Source: Myxococcales bacterium (GTDB lineage Bacteria; Myxococcota; UBA796; SXON01). Taken from it: DNA of 64,000 nt. The position numbers were made by a program, and so were the translations under genes. The notes beneath the pieces were generated by a model. The model ran no database searches. It was not told where the DNA came from and saw only the letters and a program-made list of their open reading frames with translations. Location: NCBI GenBank assembly GCA_009692585.1, contig SHYX01000018.1:1-64000 (forward strand), in the 5' to 3' direction. Positions within the stretch are counted from its first letter, which is position 1. Each line of letters begins with the position of its first letter. This document shows positions 43,568 through 51,696 of this stretch, one piece after another.

Positions 43568-44357
43568 GCTCTTCGCTCACGATGCGCAGGCGGTCGACCC
43601 GAAAGGTCCGGTCGGCGTCGCGGAGATGGCACCAGGCTGCAACCGCGGAGCGGGTGACCTTCTGGACGGTGATGAGCCGGCGGGTGGCCGGGCGAGCGGG
43701 GAAATCGCCGCCTACGTAGTCGACGAGGAGCGAGACCCGTCCGGCGCGGGAGGACTCCAGCCGCGCCAGCACCGCGTCGTGTTCCGCGGGGGTTCGCCGC
43801 CGACACAGCAACTGGATGGCGTCCAGCGGGGCGCGCGCGGTGGGGTCGGCGACCCGCGCCAGCGCCTGGACCAGCTCCCACGTGGCCCGGGCATCGTCCA
43901 GGGCGCGGTGCGCCTGGTGGTGCTCCAGGTCGAAGCGTTTGCAGAGGGTGCTGAGGCGGTGGTCGCCGATGGCGAGCACCCTCCGGGCAAGGCCGAGGGT
44001 GTCGACCACCGGGGGCGCGGGCGCCGCCCTTCCAGCGCGCGCGCACTCCATCGCGAGGAACGACAGGTCGAAGGGGGCGTTGTGGGCGATGAGCACCGCT
44101 CCCCCCAGGCGTCGCTCCACCTCGTCGAGCACCTCGGAGAACCCCGGTCGCCCGGCTACCATGGCGTCGGTGATGCCGTGGATGTGCGTGGCGCCGACGC
44201 GGCGGCCGGGATCGATCAGCGTATGCCACAGCTCGGGCTCCTCGCCCGGACGCCCGTGCACCACCGCCACTTCGATGACCCGGTCCCCGCGGGCTGCGGA
44301 GAGTCCGGTCGTCTCGAAATCGAGGGCCGCGAGCGGAAGCTCCAGGAACGGCGTCAC
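43545..44357 (-). CDS. DEDDh 3'-5' exonuclease fused to a WYL-like domain
   Basis: A 270-residue protein starting at GTG 44357, overlapping the stop of the PHP lipoprotein gene. Residues 1-175 are a DnaQ/polymerase III epsilon-like exonuclease with all five active-site residues: Asp13 and Glu15 (LDFETTG), Asp97 (AHNAPFDLSFL), His150 and Asp155 (HQAHRALDDARAT). The last 80 residues resemble a WYL domain: SLLVDYVGGDFPARPATRRL, then VAAWCHLRDADRTFRVDRL. WYL domains bind nucleic acids or small ligands and often regulate defence systems. The fusion could couple DNA or RNA trimming to a signal. The 3' end overlaps the kinase gene by 23 bp. Confidence 0.82.
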   Translation of the reverse strand: MTPFLELPLAALDFETTGLSAARGDRVIEVAVVHGRPGEEPELWHTLIDPGRRVGATHIHGITDAMVAGRPGFSEVLDEVERRLGGAVLIAHNAPFDLSFLAMECARAGRAAPAPPVVDTLGLARRVLAIGDHRLSTLCKRFDLEHHQAHRALDDARATWELVQALARVADPTARAPLDAIQLLCRRRTPAEHDAVLARLESSRAGRVSLLVDYVGGDFPARPATRRLITVQKVTRSAVAAWCHLRDADRTFRVDRLRIVSEEPTPPRAG

Positions 44358-47320
44358 TCGGGCTCGATCGGCTCGCGCATGAACTCGGGGATGCCCGGCG
44401 GGGCGATGAGGCCGTCGCCATCGACGTCGACGAAGATCGGGTTGGTGAGCGCGAACGGGAACACCGGCCCGTCGCGCGGTACCGGGACGCCCGCGGACAG
44501 AAAGGCGCCCACGGTCGGGACCGACGACAGCGCCTCGATCACCACGTCCTGGAGCTCGATAGGGGGGATGTCGACTGGGCTGAAGACGGGGGAGAGATCG
44601 TCGTCGCCCATCGCGATGATCACGAACCAGCTGTCCTTGGTCACCGCGACCTCGAGGGTCTCGCGCATCTTGACGACGTCGGGATCGAGGCCCGACCACT
44701 CGTGGATGAGCACGCCGTTCTGGTACAGTTCGACCCGATCGACGGTCATCCAGGTGGGGGCCTGGATTTCCACGTTCAAGGTCACGACGCCGTCGTCCAC
44801 CGAGACGGTGTCCCCGACGATCGCGCCGTCCTCGGCGGTGAAGCGGACGAACGGTCCGTAGCTCGCGACGACGTGCCCCGCTTTCACCGCGTCAGCGACG
44901 GCCTGTTCGTCGAGTCCGCCCGGTTCGTCGCGATCGACGTAGACGTAGTTGCGGGGGCAGCCGGCTTCGATCGAGAACCGGCTGTGGGTGTCGGAGTTGC
45001 CGATGGCCGTCACCCGGACGCCCGTGTTGAGCATGGTGAACCAGTCATCCACCTGCCCGTCGTGGCCATAGCCTAGCCGGTACACGTCCTGGTCGAGATC
45101 GACCTGTTCGCCGCCCGTGCGTTCGATGATGTCGTAGGCCGTCACCGGCGAACCCTGCGCATAGGCGTTGAGCTCCGTCTGGCTGGGCGTGCGGATCAGG
45201 TCGAAACGTTTGCCGTTGAGCAACTCCAGGGCGTCGTAGTCGGTGGTGAAGTTGGCCTGTTCTTTCAGGATGGGATTGGCGAACGCGAGAGTCGGCGTGG
45301 AGACCAGGCCATCGTAGGCGCTGAAGCCGAACTGATCGAAGTAGCCGAGGATGCCATCGCGCGGGTGCGCGACGAAGCGCATCGGCTCGTACCCGGCCTG
45401 GACACCGAGGCTTTCGAGCTCGGCCAGGATTTCGACCGGGGGCATCCCCGTCCAGTCGAAGGCGCCACCCTGGTCGAGGAGCGTGTCGTTGCCCAGCGGC
45501 ATGCCGATGAAGTGACCGACCTCCAGCGTCGTCGTCTCGAGGCCGACCGCGGTCTTGACGAAGGCTTCGAGGCCGAGCGCCTGGACCACCGGGGCGTAGT
45601 CGGTGAGGTAGTCGTGGTCGGAGCTGCTGAAGAACTCGACCCCCTCTGCGACCATGGTCACGACGCGGTTTTCGAGGGAGACGCCGCTGTCGAAGCTGTT
45701 GGCCGCGTGCACATGGAAGTCGGCGCTGATCCACCCTTCGGTCTCGACGGTGTGAAGCACCTGGAGCGTCAGCTCCGCCTTGCCGTCCGCCCGGATCGTG
45801 AACGGCTCGGACTCGTCGATCTCGTACTCCAGGCCGCGGCTGGCCACCGCGCGGTAGGTGCCGGGGGGAAGGGTGGTGGACCCTTCGCCGTGGGGCAGGA
45901 AGAACGCGGCGGACGCGCCGCCGTTGAGGATGGTGTCGCCGTAGTCCCGCGCCAGCGTACTGGCGCCGGTGTCCAAAAAGACGGTGACCTTGGCCGGCAC
46001 GTGACGTCCGGTTTCGTCGACGACCTCTACGTCGAGCTGTCCGGCGCGCCCGACCCCGAGGACCAGCGTCTGGGTTTTACCCTCCACGACCTCGATGCTG
46101 ACGCGCTCGCCGTCGGGTCGGCCCTCCTGGTGGACCAGCAGGTCGTAGCGGGCGGGCGGGAGTGAGCCGCCGAAGCTGCCGTCCTTCTGGGTGTCGTCGC
46201 CTACGTCGCTCTCCCACTGGTTCCACGGCTTGTCGCTCCCCGCCAGAAAGACCAGGACGCTCGCCCCGGAGACGGCCACACCGCTGCCCTCTTCCAAGAC
46301 AAAGCCGTTGACGGTGCCGTGGGGAAGTTCCCTTGCTTCGATCAGCGCATCAAGGGCGCTGCCGACGTCGCCTCTGCCGACGGCGAACCAGCGCGTGTAC
46401 TGGTAGGACTGACCGCCGTGGAAGCGGTCGAAGGTCTCGTCGCCCTCCCCGGTGTCGCCAGAGTCGGTGATCTCGCCGGCTTGACCGGCGCCGAACGCGG
46501 CGGTCTGCGACGAGGTGAACAGCGGCACGAACAGGTCGCCGCCTTCGGCCATCATGGCGTACGACACACCGTCGCCGACGCTGGCCAGGAATTCGAAGCG
46601 GAGGGGGCTGGTGAAGGTGTTCTTGCCCGAGCGGACCGCGTCCGAGACCAGCTGGTCTTCGTCGAAGCCACCTCCGGGGGCGAAGACATCGACGCTGCCG
46701 CCCTGGAGGTAGAAGTCGCCGAACGCGAGGCCGCTGACCATCGCGTAGTCCAAGAGCGGCAACTCCGTCGTGGAGCCGGGGGACTCCGTCGCGGTGCTAA
46801 AGGTGGCCGCCAACGACGCGGTGGTGACGATCTTGACCGCGGGCGAACCCGGCTCGAGGATGTAGTCGTTGGTGATGACGAAGTTCGGCTGGTCGACGAT
46901 CGCCCACAGGGGCTGGAGCATCGTCAGGAACGGGTGCCCGGTCGCCGCCGCCCGGATGATGGCGGGCTCGGTGGCGCTCCCTTCCGCGAGCACGATCACC
47001 TCGCCTTCGGTGTCCACCGCGGCGATGTTCATGTTGACGGTGGAGAACAACTCTGCGAGCTGGTCGTTCCCGTGCCCGGCGGCGTATTTGGGGTCGGCGC
47101 GCCGGATGTCGGCGTCACACAGCGTGCCCCCGAACGGGGAGGGGCCCATCGAGTAGCGCGGCCCGACGATCGCGACGCGGAGGCGGTCATTTTCGAGGAG
47201 GAAGTCCCCCGGGCGCGCCGTCGCCTTGGGACCCCCGATGGTGTCGCCCAACGTTTCGATCGGTCGGGCCGAGGCCCATTCGGACGAGGTGGGGCACGCG
47301 AACAGGACGAAGAGGAGCAT
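44354..47320 (-). CDS. PHP-domain (CehA/McbA-type) exported lipoprotein
   Basis: A 988-residue protein. MLLFVLFAC is a short lipobox-type signal (Cys9). The first 550 residues are beta-rich, with a carboxypeptidase-regulatory-like part around HGTVNGFVLEEGSGVAVSGA. The C-terminal PHP-type metallohydrolase domain has ISADFHVHAANS, SSSDHDYLTDYAP, and IGNSDTHSRF, the His/Asp metal ligands of the family; McbA and CehA are carbamate or ester hydrolases. A DVDGDG calcium loop lies near the end. ATG 47320 is taken because the signal follows. It is divergent from the porin gene, with a 37-bp gap, so both share regulation. The substrate is unknown. Confidence 0.8.
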   Translation of the reverse strand: MLLFVLFACPTSSEWASARPIETLGDTIGGPKATARPGDFLLENDRLRVAIVGPRYSMGPSPFGGTLCDADIRRADPKYAAGHGNDQLAELFSTVNMNIAAVDTEGEVIVLAEGSATEPAIIRAAATGHPFLTMLQPLWAIVDQPNFVITNDYILEPGSPAVKIVTTASLAATFSTATESPGSTTELPLLDYAMVSGLAFGDFYLQGGSVDVFAPGGGFDEDQLVSDAVRSGKNTFTSPLRFEFLASVGDGVSYAMMAEGGDLFVPLFTSSQTAAFGAGQAGEITDSGDTGEGDETFDRFHGGQSYQYTRWFAVGRGDVGSALDALIEARELPHGTVNGFVLEEGSGVAVSGASVLVFLAGSDKPWNQWESDVGDDTQKDGSFGGSLPPARYDLLVHQEGRPDGERVSIEVVEGKTQTLVLGVGRAGQLDVEVVDETGRHVPAKVTVFLDTGASTLARDYGDTILNGGASAAFFLPHGEGSTTLPPGTYRAVASRGLEYEIDESEPFTIRADGKAELTLQVLHTVETEGWISADFHVHAANSFDSGVSLENRVVTMVAEGVEFFSSSDHDYLTDYAPVVQALGLEAFVKTAVGLETTTLEVGHFIGMPLGNDTLLDQGGAFDWTGMPPVEILAELESLGVQAGYEPMRFVAHPRDGILGYFDQFGFSAYDGLVSTPTLAFANPILKEQANFTTDYDALELLNGKRFDLIRTPSQTELNAYAQGSPVTAYDIIERTGGEQVDLDQDVYRLGYGHDGQVDDWFTMLNTGVRVTAIGNSDTHSRFSIEAGCPRNYVYVDRDEPGGLDEQAVADAVKAGHVVASYGPFVRFTAEDGAIVGDTVSVDDGVVTLNVEIQAPTWMTVDRVELYQNGVLIHEWSGLDPDVVKMRETLEVAVTKDSWFVIIAMGDDDLSPVFSPVDIPPIELQDVVIEALSSVPTVGAFLSAGVPVPRDGPVFPFALTNPIFVDVDGDGLIAPPGIPEFMREPIEPE

Positions 47321-47357
47321 GGCGTGGTGTACGATATCGCCGCGAGCACGACCGACC

Positions 47358-48437
47358 ATGAGCCTCCTCGTCGCCACCCTCTGGTTTTCGACGGCACACG
47401 CCGAGGATGTTCCTGCAGCGCCTGCCCTTGCCGGGGCCTTCCCCTTCCAGGTCGATGGCGCGGTAGTGCGTCCCATCGCGCTGGCCCAGGTCTGGCTCAC
47501 CGCGTTTGACATGGACGCCGACGCCCAGGCCGACGCCAGCGGCTACGGCGACCCCGAGGACGATCCGGGGCTGAAGATCAAGCGGGTGCGCGTCGGCCTC
47601 GCCGGCGACATCAAGAATTGGAAATACCGGATCACGGTCGGCACCAGCGCACCCTACGACGGCCTGGACGAGCCGGCCGAACCCATCGAGGTGGTTGACG
47701 CGTGGGTGGGCGTCGAGCCGATCACGGGCTTCGACGTCCGCGTAGGCCGGACCAAGGTGCCCTTTTCACGAGACCAGCTCATCGGTGCCGACGAGCTGAC
47801 CTTCACCGAACGCGGTGTGGCCTCCGAACACCTCGTGCCCGACCGGACCCTCGGCCTGACCGCCGGCTTCAAACGGGGCGGCGGCGGCGTGCGCCTCGGC
47901 GTCTTCAACTCCGGCGGCGATCTGTTCGGCGATGACACCCCAGGCAAGCTCCTGGTCGGACGCGTGGAGTGGGAGGTCGGCAAGGCGGACAGCTACAGGA
48001 CCTGGGGCGATCGCAAGGAGTTCGGGCTGGGCATCGGCGCCAACGCCTTCTACGAGATCGGTGTCGCGACCGATACCTGGGCCGTGGGCGGGGACGCCAT
48101 GCTTCGAGCGGCGGGGCTGTCGCTCCTGGTCGATGGCGCGTTGAGCCACCTCGCTCCCACCGCCACTTCGGTGGAGTCGCCCGAGGTCTGGGCCGAGACC
48201 GACCGCTTCGGGGTCACCGGTCAGCTGTCCTATCAGGCCGGCCCCATCGAGCCCGCCGTACGGTTCTCGCTCTACGACGACAGCACGCTCGGACAGTACT
48301 CACACCTGTTGATCGGGGCGGCCTGGCACACCGCCGAGGACCACGTGCGCGTCGGGCTGGGCTACGAGATGAGGCTCGAGGGGCAGGACCCGGTGGACAA
48401 CGACACCGCCCGCCTCTGGGCCCAGTTCCAACTGTAG
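47358..48437 (+). CDS. Phosphate-selective porin (OprO/OprP-like)
   Basis: A 359-residue outer-membrane protein with a signal peptide (LLVATLWFSTAHAED). The pattern KIKRVRVGLAGDIKNWKYRI (about 73-92) and VGRTKVPFSRDQL, with DLTFTERG-like sequence (ELTFTERGVASEHLVPDRTLG), is the OprO/P family motif. The end WAQFQL fits a barrel C-terminus. It may take up phosphate or another anion, though no phosphate genes are nearby. It shares a 37-bp divergent promoter gap with the PHP lipoprotein, so perhaps both serve uptake of an organic phosphate or ester; this is inference. Confidence 0.82.
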   Translation: MSLLVATLWFSTAHAEDVPAAPALAGAFPFQVDGAVVRPIALAQVWLTAFDMDADAQADASGYGDPEDDPGLKIKRVRVGLAGDIKNWKYRITVGTSAPYDGLDEPAEPIEVVDAWVGVEPITGFDVRVGRTKVPFSRDQLIGADELTFTERGVASEHLVPDRTLGLTAGFKRGGGGVRLGVFNSGGDLFGDDTPGKLLVGRVEWEVGKADSYRTWGDRKEFGLGIGANAFYEIGVATDTWAVGGDAMLRAAGLSLLVDGALSHLAPTATSVESPEVWAETDRFGVTGQLSYQAGPIEPAVRFSLYDDSTLGQYSHLLIGAAWHTAEDHVRVGLGYEMRLEGQDPVDNDTARLWAQFQL

Positions 48438-48440
48438 CCG

Positions 48441-48758
48441 GTGCGCCCTCCCGCCATCACCGAGCCGACGTTTCGGACCCAGGATGGGCAGTGGGTGTCG
48501 TTGGACACGCTGGTCGCGCGGGTCGTCGCCCGGCTCGACGGGGACGTCAGTCCGCTGGTGGCGAAGGGCGTGATCCAGGTGGCGCGGACGGCGGTCTCGG
48601 TCCTGGAGACCGTGGAGATCGGGGCGCTGGCCCGTGACGTGACGCTTTCCCTGCGCCCCGCCCACATCGTGGTGACCCCCCCGGTGGTCAACGCCGTGCT
48701 CCTGGCCTACGTGACCGAGGTGGAGCTGCTGGGGGTTGTTCAGATCGCGGAGGGGTGA
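48441..48758 (+). CDS. 105-residue protein of unknown function
   Basis: A short protein from GTG 48441, starting three bases after the porin stop, so probably in the same operon. It is Ala/Val/Leu-rich, with SLDTLVARVVARLDGDVSP, then alternating hydrophobic strands (HIVVTPPVVNAVLLAYVTEV). No signal, membrane helix or cysteine is seen. No family is recognised. Confidence 0.6.
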   Translation: MRPPAITEPTFRTQDGQWVSLDTLVARVVARLDGDVSPLVAKGVIQVARTAVSVLETVEIGALARDVTLSLRPAHIVVTPPVVNAVLLAYVTEVELLGVVQIAEG

Positions 48759-48770
48759 AAAGCCGCTGAC

Positions 48771-50489
48771 CTAAGGCAACCCCACCGTCGCCTTCAACGG
48801 CTTCATCGGGCTGCCCTCGCGCACGGTGCTGTCGCTGGGATCGGTGGCCGCGACGAAGTACTCGATCCCCCCCGCCATCGTCTCATCCGCGCGTACGGCC
48901 GCCGTGTACTCGTTGCCGCCCAGGGCGTTCATGGGCTTGTTCTGGAAGGCGCCGCCGCCGACCGCCCGGTAGTACAACTTCAGCTTGTATCGGCCGCCGA
49001 TGCTGGCGCGCACCGTGAAGTTCTCCCCCGGCGCGACCGTGGCGGGGGCGGACGCGGTGAGCTTCCCGTCGGGCGTCCTCGGCACTACCGGGGCCGTGGG
49101 CGTCTCGGTGGGGGCCGCGACCGGCGCCACCACCGGCGCCACCACCGGCGCCACCACCGGCGCCACCACCGGCGTGGCGCTTGCGTTCACCGCCGGCGGC
49201 CTCACGGGCGTCACCGCCGTGGGCTCGACCGGCAGCGCGGGTGCGATCGTCGGCTCCGGGACCGGCTCCGGCGTGCCGCGCGCGGGCAGCACCTCGGTCG
49301 CGATAGCTGCGGGCATGGTCGCCGGGGATAGCGGCAACTCGTCGCGCGCCTGGCCGGGACCGGCCACGTAGATGATGCTGGCCGCCACGGCGATCGCGAT
49401 GGCACCGGCCAGGATGGGCAGGAGCTTCATCGCGAGGCCGTCGCGGCGTGGCTCGGCGCGGGGCGCGCCGCCTTGCTCAGCGGGTTCATCGGCGATGGAC
49501 GCTGCGTAGTTCAACGTGTTGCCCACTGCGCCTGCGCGCGGCACGAGGGTGCCCTGCGCGGGCGTTCCGGGGTTGGACGCGTGGCGCTCGGGCTCCAGTT
49601 GGGCCAGCGTGTCGGTGACCGAGGCGTTGCTCTGGCGTGCGGGCACGCGCGGCACGAGATCCGGCGTGTCGGGCGGGTCGTCGGGCAACAGCGGCAGGAC
49701 GGCGCGCAGGGCGTCCCCGAGCGCGAGCGCGCTGGGGTAGCGCTCCTCTCGGCGGTAGCGCGTGGATTGCCGGATCACCTCGGCCAGCGGGTCGGGGATG
49801 CCCTCGTACCACTCCGGCTCGGCCTCGGTCATGAACAGCTCGGGCGGGGTGTCGTTCTTGAGGAGCGACCACAAGGTGCCGCCGATGCTGTAGATGTCCG
49901 CGCGCGCGTCGACCTGCTTGGCGTTGGACTTCTGTTCGGGGGCCATGAACCCCCAGGTGCCCAGCACCGCGCCGGTGCGGGTCATGCCGGCACGGTCGTC
50001 GGCTTGCACCTGGCAGATGCCGAAGTCGGTGATGCGCACTTCGCCGGCGCTGGTCAACAACACATTGTGGGGTTTGATGTCGCGGTGGATGACGCTTGCT
50101 TTGTGCGCGGCGTGAATCGCCTCACACAGCTCGATCGTCACCAACGTCGCCATCTTGGGCGGGAGCGCCCCGTGTGCGCGCACCCGATCCACGAGGGAGC
50201 CGCCCTCGATGAGCTCCATGACGATGTAGACGCGATCGTGGTCCTCGCCCATGTCGAAAACCCGGACCACCCGCGCGTTCTCGAGGTTGGCCATGGTCTG
50301 GGCCTCGCTCAGGAAACGTCGGCGCAGGGCCGGCCGCTGGGCGAAGGCGGGGCTCAGGATCTTGATCGCCCGCGGCCGCTGGAGCCGCTGGTCGTAGGCC
50401 CGGTACACCGTCGCCATCCCGCCCTCGCCGATCACCTCGATGAGCTGAAAGCGACCCTCGGCGAGGGGTAACGGTCGAACAGTGGACAT
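48771..50489 (-). CDS. Membrane Ser/Thr protein kinase with Pro/Val/Ala linker
   Basis: A 572-residue protein. The kinase domain (about 12-270) has the glycine loop VIGEGGMATVY, Lys43, HRDIKPHN (135-142, Asp137, Asn142) and TDFGICQ (Asp155). A membrane helix lies at about residues 354-376 (LLPILAGAIAIAVAASIIYV), then a Pro/Ala/Val linker with VVAP repeats, then a C-terminal beta domain of about 100 residues (PGENFTVRASIGGRYKLKLY, then GIEYFVAATDPSDST), which looks immunoglobulin-like and probably sits outside. The layout (kinase, TM, external sensor) is that of PknB-type receptors. The start is ATG 50489. Confidence 0.9.
   Translation of the reverse strand: MSTVRPLPLAEGRFQLIEVIGEGGMATVYRAYDQRLQRPRAIKILSPAFAQRPALRRRFLSEAQTMANLENARVVRVFDMGEDHDRVYIVMELIEGGSLVDRVRAHGALPPKMATLVTIELCEAIHAAHKASVIHRDIKPHNVLLTSAGEVRITDFGICQVQADDRAGMTRTGAVLGTWGFMAPEQKSNAKQVDARADIYSIGGTLWSLLKNDTPPELFMTEAEPEWYEGIPDPLAEVIRQSTRYRREERYPSALALGDALRAVLPLLPDDPPDTPDLVPRVPARQSNASVTDTLAQLEPERHASNPGTPAQGTLVPRAGAVGNTLNYAASIADEPAEQGGAPRAEPRRDGLAMKLLPILAGAIAIAVAASIIYVAGPGQARDELPLSPATMPAAIATEVLPARGTPEPVPEPTIAPALPVEPTAVTPVRPPAVNASATPVVAPVVAPVVAPVVAPVAAPTETPTAPVVPRTPDGKLTASAPATVAPGENFTVRASIGGRYKLKLYYRAVGGGAFQNKPMNALGGNEYTAAVRADETMAGGIEYFVAATDPSDSTVREGSPMKPLKATVGLP
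49126..49173 (-). repeat. Four exact copies of a 12-bp unit (VVAP linker)
   Basis: GCCACCACCGGC, on the plus strand, is repeated four times without mismatch (49126-49137, 49138-49149, 49150-49161, 49162-49173). It codes for the external linker of the kinase. The unit keeps the frame, so the linker length may vary between strains. Confidence 0.9.
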
Positions 50490-50520
50490 TCGCGCCCGAC
50501 CATATCACTTCGCCTGCAGT

Positions 50521-50641
50521 GGGGGGAAAGGCCGCAGCGGCCTCTCCCCCTACCGCGCCAGCAACTCGGGTATCCGATCGCCGGCCTCCAACCGGCCGTT
50601 TCCTGCCTACGGCCCCCGGCGCGCGGGTAGCGCGCCGGGGG
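50521..50641. repeat. Two hairpins between the glycosyltransferase and kinase genes
   Basis: Hairpin one (50521-50550) is imperfect, pairing GGGGG-AGGCCG with CGGCCT-CCCCC. Hairpin two is perfect: a 12-bp stem (50613-50624 with 50630-50641) and a five-base loop GGGTA. Neither has a T-run. They may act as a transcription barrier or RNA stabiliser for the upstream glycosyltransferase transcript, or in the kinase leader. No gene is seen in 50490-50676. Confidence 0.6.
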
Positions 50642-50676
50642 TGGCGCTCTCCCCCTCTCGAACTGTCAGCGGGTCA

Positions 50677-51189
50677 TCAGCCCCGCGCAGAGCTCGTCGT
50701 CAGGAGCCCCGCGCAGAGCTCGTCCAGGCGCTGGGCGAAGGCGCGCGCGCGCTCCGGGCCGCCCACGTTCGTCCGCAGATGCCGGACACGATCGGCATGG
50801 TCACGCAGCGCTCCTCCGAGCTCGGCGATGTCCAGGACCACGAGCACGCGGTCCGCGATGCGTTGGGCGAAGCGGACCTGGTGGTCGTCGACGTGTTCGC
50901 CGAAGCGCGCCTGCCGTGGCACGACCACCGGCACCTTTCCGAGCGCCAGGGCCTGCATGATCGAGGCGGGGCCGCCGTGGGTCACCACCACCCGCGCCTC
51001 CTGCATCCGCCGCTGAACCAGCTCGAAGGGCATCATCGCCTGGGCGGTGCAGGATGGCGTGGCGACGGTGCTGTACCCCGACTGCAGGTGCACCGGGTCT
51101 TTCAGTTCGCCGGCGGACACCAGCCGTTCCAACTCGGCGCAGAGGCGGTCGAAGGGGTCCTCGTGCGTGCCGACGGTCGCGAAGATCAC
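50677..51189 (-). CDS. Alg13-like glycosyltransferase subunit (PssE-type)
   Basis: A 170-residue protein starting at GTG 51189. VIFATVGTHEDPFDRL begins the domain, and VVTHGGPASIMQALALGKVPVVVPR (residues about 68-92) is the UDP-sugar-binding motif of the glycosyltransferase-28 C-terminal domain. The protein needs the Alg14-like neighbour, which it overlaps by four bases. Bacterial pairs of this type (PssD/PssE) add a glucuronic acid or GlcNAc to a lipid-linked sugar in exopolysaccharide synthesis. The extreme C-terminus has been altered by a 26-bp duplication. Confidence 0.85.
   Translation of the reverse strand: MIFATVGTHEDPFDRLCAELERLVSAGELKDPVHLQSGYSTVATPSCTAQAMMPFELVQRRMQEARVVVTHGGPASIMQALALGKVPVVVPRQARFGEHVDDHQVRFAQRIADRVLVVLDIAELGGALRDHADRVRHLRTNVGGPERARAFAQRLDELCAGLLTTSSARG
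50679..50724 (-). repeat. 20-bp direct repeat at the end of the Alg13-like gene
   Basis: Two perfect copies of a 20-bp sequence, 50679-50698 and 50705-50724, 26 bp apart. The 26-bp step is not a multiple of three. On the minus strand it converts an expected end LDELCAGLMTR into LDELCAGLLTTSSARG, so the duplication is recent and lies at the very end of the frame. Confidence 0.8.
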
Positions 51190-51647
51190 AGGACCGAGCC
51201 CAGGTTGATGCCCTCCGGGTAGAAGGCCTTCTGTTCCTCCCATTGGACGACCATCTTGTCGAGCACGGGGCGGACCAGCCGCCCGGTGAGCGTCGGCGAG
51301 TCGATGCGGTCGTACACCTCGATGTACACGGTGCGACAGCCGAAGAACAGCTTGCCAATCCAGAAGAAGGGGACGGCGAGCCCGGCGCCGTTGCTCACCA
51401 GGATGTCGGGTCGCTCGATCCAGAGCAGGCGCACGGCGAGCACGGCATTGCGGAGCGCGTTCCGCACGCTGCGATTGGTGGGGTGGTGACCCCAGTACGT
51501 TCGTTCCCCGGCTAGGAGCGAGCGCGAGTCGGGCTTGTCGAAGGTCACCCAGAACCGGTCGTGTTGGCGCCACCAGGCGCCGAGGCAGTGCAGCTGCGCC
51601 AGGTGCCCGCCCGAGGAGCAGACGATGCCGATGCGATAGTGGGCCAC
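51186..51647 (-). CDS. Alg14-like glycosyltransferase subunit (PssD-type)
   Basis: A 153-residue membrane-associated protein. It has the Alg14 pattern: GIVCSSGGHLAQLHCL near the start, WVTFDKPDSRSLL, RPDILVSNGAGLAVPFFWIG, then YIEVYDRIDSPTLTGRL. It recruits the Alg13-like partner to the membrane, and together they form the UDP-sugar transferase. The stop overlaps the start of the Alg13-like gene. The start ATG 51647 is 49 bp from the divergent MopE/fibrinogen-like gene. Confidence 0.85.
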   Translation of the reverse strand: MAHYRIGIVCSSGGHLAQLHCLGAWWRQHDRFWVTFDKPDSRSLLAGERTYWGHHPTNRSVRNALRNAVLAVRLLWIERPDILVSNGAGLAVPFFWIGKLFFGCRTVYIEVYDRIDSPTLTGRLVRPVLDKMVVQWEEQKAFYPEGINLGSVL

Positions 51648-51696
51648 CCTGCGAAGCTATCCGGCTCCAACGCGCCCAGTCGTGTACAATCTGCGG

